Below, one piece after another: positions 1 to 6,173 of a stretch of 13,202 nt of DNA. Numbering within the stretch: position 1 is the first letter of the stretch; every line of letters begins with the position of its first letter. The translations under genes and the position numbers were made by a program. The notes beneath the pieces were generated by a model that saw nothing but the letters and a program-made list of their open reading frames with translations, had not been told where the DNA came from and searched no databases. Source of the stretch: an uncultured Lachnospiraceae bacterium (GTDB taxonomy: Bacteria > Bacillota_A > Clostridia > Lachnospirales > Lachnospiraceae); contig CAJUDN010000067.1 in NCBI GenBank assembly GCA_910585355.1, positions 1-13,202 on the forward strand, read 5' to 3'.

Positions 1-2
1 TA

Positions 3-35
3 ACACTCTTTCCCTACACGACGCTCTTCCGATCT
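3..35 (+). other. Illumina TruSeq adapter sequence (artefact)
   Basis: These 33 bases match the 3' part of the Illumina TruSeq universal adapter, starting ACACTCTTTCCC and ending GCTCTTCCGATCT. This is library sequence, not genome. Genomic sequence starts at about 36, where the reading frame of the antiporter on the minus strand is intact. The adapter at the very edge suggests that the window begins at an untrimmed contig end. Confidence 0.97.
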
Positions 36-626
36 CATCTTAAATTTGTCTTTCATTTCGCATCCCGCGCCCTGGGTAGCGGCGATCGTAGTATCGGAAA
101 TAAAGGAAAGATTATCGCCGAACATGGCCCCTCCGAGAACTGCACAGAGCACCAGCGTCATATCGAAACCTCCAAGCTCGGCAAAGCCGACCGCAATGGG
201 GGCCACCGCGCTGACTGTGCCAAAGCTGGTACCCATGGATGTGGAAATCAGGCTGGAAATAATGAAGAGCCCAGGTACAATAAATCTTGCCGGAAGGATT
301 GCCATGCCTGCATTTACCACAGCGTCTACGCCGCCCATGGCCTTACTGACCGCCGAAAAGATACCGGCCAAAATAAAAATGAAGCATTGCAGCATCACTC
401 CAGGCGTCGCCGCGTTTTTCATGAAATCCTCTGTCTTTTTTGAAAACTCTTCTTTTCCCATCAGAAGCGCAAACGCAATTCCGAAGATCAGAGCCGCTTC
501 ACGCGGAACAAAGTTAAAGGGACTGCTCTCGCCCTTAAAATAGAAAAACAGGCCAAAGCCCAGATACAATGCCAGAAAAACGATCAGGGGCAGAAATGCA
601 AGAGCTCCATAATTTTTACGCTTCAT
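36..626 (-). CDS. NhaC-family Na+/H+ antiporter, N-terminal part
   Basis: Partial gene: 197 codons from ATG at 626, cut by the adapter at 36. It encodes an integral membrane protein with hydrophobic segments at about residues 8-29, 44-57, 77-98, 105-127 and 134-150. The NhaC signature is read directly as GDNLSFISDTTIAAT at residues 170-184, preceded by a small-residue helix with MGTSFGT (131-137). Family members exchange Na+ for protons; relatives such as MleN exchange malate for lactate, so the substrate is not certain. The family's usual length is about 450-480 residues, so more than half is missing. The start is supported by AAAGGTGG (642-635), 8 bases upstream. The gene diverges from a LysR regulator, which may control it. 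The family motif usually has P where this protein has F175. Confidence 0.9.
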
Positions 627-686
627 AACTTCATCCACCTTTCACAAAGTATTTTATTATGTGTGCAACTCCGGATTGCTATTCTT

Positions 687-717
687 ATTATAATTCTTGC
701 TTTTTGAAAAGTGTTAA
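687..717 (-). promoter_or_regulatory. Predicted promoter of the antiporter gene
   Basis: Reading the minus strand, TTAACA (717-712) is followed after 19 bases by TATAAT (692-687). The -10 box is perfect, but the spacing is longer than the optimal 17. It would give a leader of about 55 bases. It overlaps the plus-strand promoter at 697-725, so the two divergent genes would compete or be co-regulated. Confidence 0.45.
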
Positions 718-725
718 TATATAAT
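697..725 (+). promoter_or_regulatory. Predicted promoter of the LysR gene at 964
   Basis: TTGCTT (697-702) and TATAAT (720-725) are separated by 17 bases. The start point would be near 732, inside the palindrome at 729-741, and the leader to the LysR start would be about 230 bases, which is long. Position and palindrome overlap fit autoregulation, but no protein-binding evidence can be read from sequence alone. Confidence 0.5.
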
Positions 726-728
726 TCA

Positions 729-741
729 TATAACTGTTATC
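729..741. promoter_or_regulatory. Palindrome TATAACTGTTATC, possible operator or element end
   Basis: ATAAC-T-GTTAT (730-740) is a perfect palindrome just after the -10 box of the LysR promoter. A 12/13 match, TATAACTATTATC, occurs at 1909-1921 after the same LysR gene, and TATAACTGTT occurs at 2763-2772 before the permease gene. It could be a LysR-family binding site or the conserved edge of a dispersed repeat. Confidence 0.35.
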
Positions 742-910
742 AAAATTTATCGTACAGCCCTGCGTGAATTCCTGAGTAACGATCACCCGATTCCCGTGCC
801 CTCTGCACGCCCCACTTCGCAGGAAATTTGGCCCTCATTCGGTCAACATAGCCCACTACGCCTCCCTCATTTGGACCTATTTCCCACAAACTGTGACGCA
901 CATCTGACGG
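742..910. repeat. Gene-free stretch, possible dispersed intergenic element
   Basis: This occupies most of the 337-base gap between the divergent antiporter and LysR genes. On the minus strand it holds a 32-codon ORF (838-740) starting MRAKFPAKWG and ending GIHAGLYDKF, whose stop codon lies in the palindrome at 729-741. The ORF has no ribosome binding site, so I do not call it a gene. I have an unverified impression that near-identical short ORFs recur in clostridial genomes, which would make this a dispersed repeat. Nothing else recognisable is in the stretch, except a short inverted repeat ATCGC/GCGAT at 924-941 just before the LysR ribosome binding site. Confidence 0.3.
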
Positions 911-963
911 GAAGCAATTTTCAATCGCGCTTCAGAGCGATGATCAGGAGGTAGAGAAAAGAT

Positions 964-1902
964 ATGACACTGAATCAGCTAAGATATGTCGTGGAAATTG
1001 CAAAGACTGGTTCCATCAACCGGGCTGCCGCCAATCTTTTTGTCTCCCAGTCGGTGCTGTCCACCGCAGTCAGTACCCTGGAAAAAGAAATTGGTCACGC
1101 CATCTTTGCCCGAAGCAACCGCGGTGTGACCCTGACCCCTTTCGGCCATACGTTTGTTTCCTATGTTTCTTCCATTCAGGCACAGCTCTCCCAGCTGGAC
1201 CACCTTATCAGTCACGGCGTACAAAGACAGACCTTCACTCTATCCATCACCAGCACCGGGTACTATTTTTTAAGTAAGATCTGCGCCGATATTTACCAGA
1301 AGTACCGTTCCATGGGAATCCGGATCGAGCAGTTTGAGAATTCCATCACCACCATTGCCGACACGGTTTCCAGCCAGTCCTCAGAAATCGGCGTCGTCAA
1401 TTTGTGGACCTGCTACAAAGGCGGATTCCTACGCCAGCTCCGCGCCAAAGGGCTTCAGTATTATCCTATCACCGTTCTGGATGTCGCTGTTACTGTCGGC
1501 CAGAAGAATCCTCTGTTTGGCAGTGGACAATCCGCCGTAACTCCGGAGGAGCTTAAAGACTATCCTCTGGTCATGTACTCTTATATGGATTCCGGCCCTT
1601 ACTCGGACATTTACAACCGGCTCCGTCTTAAAGACTGCGGAAGCCGCTTTGTCACCTCCTCACGGTCCACAATATATGAAACTCTTCGGAATACGGACGC
1701 CTATTACTTAAATTCCGACTATCCTTTTGACACCCTGGACTTAGGCGGCCCCACTTTCTATTCACAGCTTCGCACGCTGCGGCTGAAAGACTGCCCGATC
1801 CGGTCGGAGATCGGCTGGATTAAGCGAGAGAACCATACCTTGTCCCCCCTGGCAGACGAAGTCATCAGCCAGATGATGCACTTCTTTCCTAATATTATCT
1901 AA
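964..1902 (+). CDS. LysR-family transcriptional regulator
   Basis: A cytoplasmic DNA-binding regulator of 312 residues, the usual length for the family. Residues 1-60 form the winged helix-turn-helix, with the typical pattern GSINRAAANLFVSQSVLS around 16-33 followed by LEKEIG and the wing RGVTLTPFG. The rest, about residues 90-300, is the periplasmic-binding-protein-like effector domain that senses a small molecule. The ATG is preceded by AGGAGG (946-951), 12 bases away, a strong site at rather long spacing. It is transcribed away from the NhaC-family antiporter, the classic arrangement in which a LysR protein controls its divergent neighbour and itself, so the antiporter is the most likely target. 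The effector cannot be told from sequence. It converges with the permease gene downstream. Confidence 0.93.
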   Translation: MTLNQLRYVVEIAKTGSINRAAANLFVSQSVLSTAVSTLEKEIGHAIFARSNRGVTLTPFGHTFVSYVSSIQAQLSQLDHLISHGVQRQTFTLSITSTGYYFLSKICADIYQKYRSMGIRIEQFENSITTIADTVSSQSSEIGVVNLWTCYKGGFLRQLRAKGLQYYPITVLDVAVTVGQKNPLFGSGQSAVTPEELKDYPLVMYSYMDSGPYSDIYNRLRLKDCGSRFVTSSRSTIYETLRNTDAYYLNSDYPFDTLDLGGPTFYSQLRTLRLKDCPIRSEIGWIKRENHTLSPLADEVISQMMHFFPNII

Positions 1903-1928
1903 AAACAATATAACTATTATCTGTTTTT
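1901..1928. terminator. Weak AT-rich inverted repeat between convergent genes
   Basis: AAAAACA (1901-1907) and TGTTTTT (1922-1928) are perfect inverted copies around a 14-base loop. The repeat begins in the LysR stop codon and lies before the permease stop on the other strand. The stem is AT-only apart from one C-G pair, so it is at best a weak two-way terminator. Confidence 0.3.
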
Positions 1929-1956
1929 ATGATATCAAATCTGCCTCCGGCACGAT

Positions 1957-2736
1957 TTACAGCCCGGTTTTTGTAATGGTATCAAAATCCAAACAGCATT
2001 CTTTTATAATATCCAATCCTATCCGTATGTACTCTTGGCTGAACACCTGAGAACCATAAATAATCAGATATCCGAGTCCGGCGCGGGCCGCCAGAAATTC
2101 TCCAATGATTACCCCCACCAGACAAAGGCCGATGTTCACTTTCATGTTGCTGATAATAAGCGGCACAGAACCGGGCAGCAGTACCTTAAACAGAATATCC
2201 TGTTTTTTTCCGCCCAGAGAATATATTAACTTAATCTGGTCCGGGTCCATGGTTTTAAAGCCGTTATGAAGCGTTAAAATGGAACCGAACACCGCCACTG
2301 AGACGGCGGCCACCACAATGGTCCGCATGTTGCTCCCCAGCCAGACAATGAGAATGGGAGCCAATGCGGACTTGGGCAGACTGTTTAACATCACCAGATA
2401 CGGATCCAGGATTTCTGACAGGCTCTTACTGGACCAAAGGGCCACGGCCCCGAAAATCCCGATAGTCGTCACAAGTCCAAAACTTATGACCGTCTCCAGA
2501 ATCGTAATACCTGTGTGTAAAAAAATACTTCCATCAAGCACCATGGAAGAAAGACACTGCATGATGCGGGATGGAGAGCTGAAAATAAAACCATTCAAAA
2601 TCCCTGCCCTGACGCTGATTTCCCAAAGCACAAGAAACAGGACGAGGAGCAGAATACGTGCGCCCGTAACCATCCGGCGCCTGCGAAGCTGCTTTGCCAC
2701 AAACTCCTGTTGGGCCAGAGTTGCATGATTTTTCAT
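1957..2736 (-). CDS. ABC transporter permease, SsuC/TauC/ThiX type, truncated C-terminus
   Basis: Membrane subunit of an importer for small anions or thiamine precursors; 259 residues. Hydrophobic segments lie at about 26-46, 74-102, 110-134 and 138-156. The EAA coupling loop that docks on the ATPase is near 168-185 (SLGGKKQDILFKVLLPGS), and a further helix spans about 190-215. The family normally continues after the GLGYLIIYGSQVF stretch with one more membrane helix and a basic tail. Here it is replaced by a polar 24-residue end without a hydrophobic segment (IIKECCLDFDTITKTGL), so the last helix appears lost. The start at 2736 has GGAGGTG (2747-2741) six bases upstream. It lies 52 bases downstream of the ATPase gene on the same strand and is probably co-transcribed with it. 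Whether it still works is doubtful. Confidence 0.82.
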   Translation of the reverse strand: MKNHATLAQQEFVAKQLRRRRMVTGARILLLVLFLVLWEISVRAGILNGFIFSSPSRIMQCLSSMVLDGSIFLHTGITILETVISFGLVTTIGIFGAVALWSSKSLSEILDPYLVMLNSLPKSALAPILIVWLGSNMRTIVVAAVSVAVFGSILTLHNGFKTMDPDQIKLIYSLGGKKQDILFKVLLPGSVPLIISNMKVNIGLCLVGVIIGEFLAARAGLGYLIIYGSQVFSQEYIRIGLDIIKECCLDFDTITKTGL

Positions 2737-2788
2737 GAAACACCTCCAAACTCTCTAATTTTTATAACTGTTCAGCATCTTGCTGTTC

Positions 2789-3550
2789 CTAATTCTTTAA
2801 TATTTTCCATAATTCATTGAAATAAGCAGAAAACTCCGGGCAGTTCCTCCGCTTTAAGGGACTTCCGGCTTCCTCCGGAAAACTTATGGACATGGTGCCC
2901 TTGATGCGTCCGGGCCGTCTGGTCAGAATGATGATGCGGTCGGCCACACTGACTGCCTCCGAAAGATCGTGAGTGATGAGAATGGCAGTCTTTTTTCTGC
3001 CCCTGATGATGGTGCTGATATCGTCGCAGACCGCAAGCCTGGTCTGATAATCCAACGCGGAAAAGGGTTCATCCAGCAAAAGAAGGTCCGGCTCCAGAGC
3101 CAGAGTGCGGATCAGGGCGGCTCTCTGCCGCATGCCGCCGGAAAGCTCTGAGGGCCTGGCGTCGGCAAAGTTTTGGAGGCCGTATGCCAAAAGGAGCTCC
3201 TCCACCTTCTTCTTATGGGGTTCATCCAGCTTCTTCTGGATTTCCAGCCCCAGACAGGCGTTGGAAAAAATCGTTCTCCACTGGAAAAGATGATCTTTCT
3301 GCAGCATATAACCAATCCGCGTGTCTCCGCCTGACACGTTCCTCCCATCTAAAAGAATCTGTCCGGAGTCCGGCTTTAGAAGGCCGCAGATCAGGGAAAG
3401 CAGCGTGGATTTCCCGCATCCGGAGGGTCCCACCACGGCGACGAACTCTCCTGCATGAACCTTAAATGATATATGGGACAGGGCCTGTGTTTCCCCTTCC
3501 ATCGTATGGTAGGAATAGCATAAATCTTTCACTTCCAGTTTGGGGATCAT
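2789..3550 (-). CDS. ABC transporter ATP-binding protein, SsuB/TauB/ThiZ type
   Basis: Cytoplasmic ATPase of 253 residues that powers the neighbouring permease. All motifs are intact: Walker A GPSGCGKST (41-49), Q-loop glutamine 84 in GYMLQKDHLFQWRT, signature LSGGM (136-140), Walker B LLLLDEP (156-162) and the switch histidine 194. The family imports nitrate, sulfonates, taurine or pyrimidine precursors of thiamine. The wording around the Q-loop resembles clostridial ThiZ-like proteins, but the substrate cannot be fixed because no binding-protein gene is in the window. I chose ATG 3550, with GAGGTGG (3560-3554) just upstream, because the longer frame back to 3739 adds 63 residues unlike any ABC domain. 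It heads a two-gene unit with the permease. Confidence 0.92.
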   Translation of the reverse strand: MIPKLEVKDLCYSYHTMEGETQALSHISFKVHAGEFVAVVGPSGCGKSTLLSLICGLLKPDSGQILLDGRNVSGGDTRIGYMLQKDHLFQWRTIFSNACLGLEIQKKLDEPHKKKVEELLLAYGLQNFADARPSELSGGMRQRAALIRTLALEPDLLLLDEPFSALDYQTRLAVCDDISTIIRGRKKTAILITHDLSEAVSVADRIIILTRRPGRIKGTMSISFPEEAGSPLKRRNCPEFSAYFNELWKILKN

Positions 3551-3833
3551 GGACCACCTCAAAACACTGTTGTTTCTATTTAGGATATGATGATCCGGCC
3601 TTGGACGTGAACTGTACCGTTTTATTTCTGCCTGGAAAGGCAAAGATGGCCGGAGCTTTCGCCGTCTCCATCGGGGACGTAGGAAGAGGAAGCCTTTTCC
3701 CAGTTCGCCGCGCGGCCCGCACGCCGCCTTTAGCGGCATATTCCACTGTGTGGGCCTGTACTGCTAAAAAGCCGAAACCGCGCCTTTTTAGCATGGTTCC
3801 GGCTGTCTTTTTTCTGTATCTTTTTCTCTATCT
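3551..3833. other. Gap between leuD and the ABC genes, palindrome-rich
   Basis: These 283 bases hold no convincing gene. They contain the leuD terminator-like hairpin (3763-3792), a second hairpin GCCGC-CTTTA-GCGGC (3723-3737) and the self-complementary GCCGCGCGGC (3709-3718). A 72-codon minus-strand ORF (3794-3576), starting MLKRRGFGFL, begins inside the first hairpin and lacks a good ribosome binding site. I read it as a chance frame in what may be a dispersed GC-rich element. A weak promoter for the ABC genes, TTCACG-N18-TATCCT, may lie near its ABC end on the minus strand. Confidence 0.4.
3763..3792 (-). terminator. Hairpin downstream of leuD
   Basis: GCTAAAAAG (3763-3771) and CTTTTTAGC (3784-3792) are perfect nine-base inverted copies around a 12-base GC-rich loop. 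It lies 42 bases beyond the leuD stop codon. The T-run is inside the arm and not after it, so this is a likely but not classical terminator of leuCD, possibly acting in both directions. Confidence 0.5.
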
Positions 3834-4322
3834 CTATTTCCCGGCATTTATATAGTTTACCAATCCGCCCGCAGAAATGATTTTCTGCATGAAGGGCGGG
3901 AACGCCTGTCCTTTGTAGGATTCATTTCTCGTACGGTTATAAATCATGCCGCTGTCAAAATCAATTTCCACCTCATCGCCGGCGGAAATGGCTTTGGAGG
4001 CCTCGGGGCATTCGATGATCGGAAGGCCGATATTTATGGCATTGCGGTAAAAAATTCTCGCAAACGTCTCCGCAATAACACAGCTCACTCCCGCGCACTT
4101 GATGGCTAACGGCGCATGTTCTCTGGAGGAGCCGCAGCCAAAGTTCTTCTCTGCCACGATGATATCGCCGTCTTTTACCTTATGAATAAATTCCTTATCA
4201 ATATCTTCCATGCAATGCTTTGCCAGTTCTTCTCCCCGGGTCGCGTTTAAGTAGCGGGCCGGGATGATAACGTCTGTATCCACATTGTCTCCGTATTTAA
4301 AAACTCTTCCTTTTGCCTGCAT
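3834..4322 (-). CDS. leuD: 3-isopropylmalate dehydratase small subunit
   Basis: The 162-residue small subunit, with LeuC, isomerises 2-isopropylmalate to 3-isopropylmalate in leucine biosynthesis, in the cytoplasm. It is the short bacterial/archaeal form with the swivel-domain motifs GDNVDTDVIIPARYL (11-25) and NFGCGSSREHAP (60-71), the latter shaping substrate specificity and the active site. The ATG at 4322 has AGGAGGG (4336-4330) seven bases upstream, and that site overlaps the leuC stop codon TAG, which fits tight co-transcription and perhaps coupled translation. The gap to leuC is 12 bases. Neither leuA nor leuB is in the window, so a related role (citramalate or homoaconitate isomerase) is possible but less likely. 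Confidence 0.95.
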   Translation of the reverse strand: MQAKGRVFKYGDNVDTDVIIPARYLNATRGEELAKHCMEDIDKEFIHKVKDGDIIVAEKNFGCGSSREHAPLAIKCAGVSCVIAETFARIFYRNAINIGLPIIECPEASKAISAGDEVEIDFDSGMIYNRTRNESYKGQAFPPFMQKIISAGGLVNYINAGK

Positions 4323-4334
4323 GCTGCTTCCCTC

Positions 4335-5600
4335 CTATAAACCAAGTTCACATGGACATGAAATTTTCCCGGTTACGGCGCTGGCGGCCGCTACCGCCGG
4401 ACTTGCCAGGTAGACTTCCGAATCCACATGTCCCATACGTCCCACAAAGTTTCGATTGGTGGTGGAAACACACCGCTCTCCCGCCGCCAGAATTCCCATA
4501 TACCCGCCAAGGCAGGGACCGCAGGTCGGAGTGCTGACAACGGCTCCGGCTTCTATGAAGGTCTCTAAAAGTCCTTCTTTCATGGACTGCAGATAGATTG
4601 CCTGGGTGGCCGGAATCACGATGCAGCGTACATTTTTCGCTACTTTTCTTCCCCTCATGATCTCGGCCGCCTGGCGCATGTCCTGAATCCTTCCGTTCGT
4701 GCAGGAACCGATCACAACCTGATCGATGGCAATGTCTTCAAAAGTCCCCACTTCCTTTGTATTCTCCGGAAGGTGGGGGAAGGAGATCGTGGGCTTTAAG
4801 GCAGAAAGATCAACAGTGTAAACGGCGTCATACTGTGCGTCCCCGTCGGGCTCATATACTTTAAAGGACCTGTTTCCATGATCCTTTATATACTGTACCG
4901 TCTTTTCATCCACCGGGAAAATTCCGTTCTTTCCTCCGGCTTCGATCGCCATGTTGCAGATAGTGAAACGGTCGTCCATGGACAAATATTTAATTCCGTC
5001 TCCCGTGAACTCCATGGACTTATATAAAGCGCCGTCCACGCCGATCATACCGATAATATGAAGAATCACATCCTTACCGCTGACCCATCTGGACGGTTTT
5101 CCTGTAAGTACAAATTTTAACGCGAACGGAACTTTAAACCATGCCTTTCCGGTCACCATCCCGGCTGCCATATCCGTACTTCCCACGCCTGTGGAAAATG
5201 CGCCCAGAGCTCCGTAGGTGCACGTATGGGAGTCCGCGCCGATCACAGCGTCACCGGCTGTTACAAGGCCCTTTTCCGGCAGAAGCGCATGCTCGATTCC
5301 CATATTTCCCACATCAAAATAATTCACAATCTCATTGGCATTCGCAAAGTCACGGCAGCATTTACAGTTCTCCGCGGATTTAATATCCTTATTGGGGATA
5401 AAATGATCCATAACCAGAGCGATCTTTTCCTTATCAAAAACTGCCTGGTCCTTCATTTTCTTCATTTCGTTGATAGCTACCGGGGAAGTGATATCATTCC
5501 CCAGCACCATATCCAGATTCGCCTCAATCAGCTGCCCTGCTTCCACGAAAGGAAGCCCCGCATGGTCAGCTAAAATTTTCTGCGTCATTGTCATTCCCAT
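4335..5600 (-). CDS. leuC: 3-isopropylmalate dehydratase large subunit
   Basis: The 421-residue catalytic subunit of isopropylmalate isomerase, an aconitase-family 4Fe-4S enzyme of the short (type 2) class. Cluster ligands are seen as C300 (in IGSCTNGR), C360 and C363 (in CGPCLGG). The substrate-binding stretch GADSHTCTYGALGAFSTGVG is at 121-140. It pairs with LeuD, encoded directly downstream. Three in-frame ATGs lie close together; 5600 is preferred because AGGAG-rich sequence (5611-5620) lies 10 bases upstream. Transcription probably starts near 6117, giving an unusually long leader of about 500 bases that contains the 123-bp repeats. No leucine T-box motif was found in it. Control by the divergent LysR regulator is likely. 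Confidence 0.95.
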   Translation of the reverse strand: MGMTMTQKILADHAGLPFVEAGQLIEANLDMVLGNDITSPVAINEMKKMKDQAVFDKEKIALVMDHFIPNKDIKSAENCKCCRDFANANEIVNYFDVGNMGIEHALLPEKGLVTAGDAVIGADSHTCTYGALGAFSTGVGSTDMAAGMVTGKAWFKVPFALKFVLTGKPSRWVSGKDVILHIIGMIGVDGALYKSMEFTGDGIKYLSMDDRFTICNMAIEAGGKNGIFPVDEKTVQYIKDHGNRSFKVYEPDGDAQYDAVYTVDLSALKPTISFPHLPENTKEVGTFEDIAIDQVVIGSCTNGRIQDMRQAAEIMRGRKVAKNVRCIVIPATQAIYLQSMKEGLLETFIEAGAVVSTPTCGPCLGGYMGILAAGERCVSTTNRNFVGRMGHVDSEVYLASPAVAAASAVTGKISCPCELGL

Positions 5601-5644
5601 TTAAAACATTCTCCTCTCCTGAGTCGCATTGATATCAAGATAAT

Positions 5645-5669
5645 GAAAGCCGGACGAGAACGGCCTTTC
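5645..5669 (-). promoter_or_regulatory. Hairpin in the leuC leader, possible attenuator
   Basis: GAAAGCCG (5645-5652) pairs with CGGCCTTTC (5661-5669), leaving one bulged base and an eight-base loop. In the leuC direction the second arm is followed by ATTATCTTG, a weak T-rich tract, about 45 bases before the leuC start. It overlaps the first, most diverged repeat unit. Confidence 0.3.
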
Positions 5670-6060
5670 AAACGTGCTTGACGTCCGTTCTCCAGACTTT
5701 CTCTTCACGGGCTTGTCTTCTTGCCCGCCTTCGACGGACAAGAAGCATCGGGCGGCCGCCCGATTCGGAAAAATTGATAAGAACGGTCTTACAAGCAAGC
5801 TTGACGCCCGTTCTCCAGACTTTCTCTTTACGGGCTTGTCTTCTTGCCCGTCTTCGACGGACAAGAAGCTTCGGGCGGCCGCCCGATTCGGAAAAATTGA
5901 TAAGAACGGTCTTACAAGCAAGCTTGACGCCCGTTCTCCAGACTTTCTCTTTACGGGCTTGTCTTCTTGCCCGTCTTCGACGGACAAGAAGCTTCGGGCG
6001 GCCGCCCGATAGGGAAAAATTGATAAGAACGGTCTTACAAGCAAGCTTGACGCCCGTTCT
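5658..6060. repeat. 123-bp tandem repeat array, 3 full units plus a partial one
   Basis: Units start at 5658, 5781 and 5904, with a 34-base partial unit at 6027. By direct comparison units 2 and 3 differ at 2 of 123 positions, and unit 1 differs from unit 2 at 9. Each unit holds three self-complementary parts. GAACGG pairs with CCGTTC. A stem of 7 + 5 pairs with one mismatch (CTTCTTG/CAAGAAG outside, CCGTC/GACGG inside) has a three-base loop. Last is the perfect 16-base palindrome TCGGGCGGCCGCCCGA. Because 123 is a multiple of three and the unit lacks stops in several frames, long ORFs arise on both strands; none has family resemblance or a good ribosome binding site. The array lies within the predicted leuC leader. 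Confidence 0.95.
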
Positions 6061-6074
6061 TATCAATTTTTCCC
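6012..6074. repeat. Long perfect inverted repeat closing the array
   Basis: The 21 bases at 6012-6032 are exactly complementary to 6054-6074, with a 21-base loop that itself holds CAAGC/GCTTG. The left arm spans the boundary of repeat units 3 and 4. The right arm is not part of any unit in this orientation, so the array ends by turning back on itself. In RNA this would be a very stable hairpin near the 5' end of the leuC transcript. Confidence 0.9.
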
Positions 6075-6092
6075 CGCCCTGCGGACTGTAAC

Positions 6093-6113
6093 GTGGTATT
6101 GACATCTTACCAC
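6093..6113. promoter_or_regulatory. LysR box in the leuC/LysR divergent promoter
   Basis: GTGGTA (6093-6098) and TACCAC (6108-6113) are perfect inverted copies nine bases apart. The dyad contains the LysR consensus T-N11-A (T6097, A6109). It covers the -35 box of the LysR gene at 6174 and lies just after the predicted leuC start point, so it suits autoregulation and control of leuCD. Confidence 0.65.
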
Positions 6114-6128
6114 AAGATTTACTATAAT
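6099..6128 (+). promoter_or_regulatory. Promoter of the LysR gene at 6174
   Basis: TTGACA (6099-6104) and TATAAT (6123-6128) are separated by 18 bases, both perfect consensus boxes. The start point would be near 6135, with a leader of about 40 bases. The LysR box overlaps the -35 element. Confidence 0.8.
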
Positions 6129-6152
6129 AGAAATACATATTAAGAATAACAA
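6124..6152 (-). promoter_or_regulatory. Predicted promoter of leuCD
   Basis: On the minus strand TTGTTA (6152-6147) is followed after 17 bases by TATTAT (6129-6124). The -10 box shares its bases with the -10 box of the opposite promoter, so only one polymerase could bind at a time. A start near 6117 places the whole repeat array in the leuC leader. Confidence 0.6.
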
Positions 6153-6173
6153 ATATGAAGAGGAGTTATAACG

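Noticed and set aside
46..543. 165-residue plus-strand ORF
   Set aside because: It is the opposite strand of the NhaC-family gene, whose frame has clear membrane helices and the GDNLS motif. The ORF has no family resemblance and begins beside adapter sequence.
740..838. 32-codon minus-strand ORF in the antiporter/LysR gap
   Set aside because: There is no ribosome binding site and the stop lies in the palindrome. It is kept only as a marker of a possible dispersed element.
3551..3739. 63-residue N-terminal extension of the ABC ATPase
   Set aside because: The extension is arginine-rich and unlike ABC domains, while ATG 3550 has a ribosome binding site directly upstream and starts at the usual place before the first strand.
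3576..3794. 72-residue minus-strand ORF after leuD
   Set aside because: It starts inside the terminator-like hairpin, lacks a good ribosome binding site and shows no domain. It is treated as part of a possible repeat.
5658..6060. CRISPR array
   Set aside because: The units are contiguous 123-bp copies with no unique spacers and no cas genes are present.
5601..6117. Leucine T-box riboswitch in the leuC leader
   Set aside because: I looked for the conserved T-box sequence (AGGGTGG followed by ACCGCG) on the minus strand and did not find it.
5601..6138. Four overlapping ORFs of 112-156 residues in the repeat array, on both strands
   Set aside because: They are translations of a stop-free 123-bp unit repeated in phase. 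Several frames on both strands are open at once, which points to repeat geometry and not to coding.
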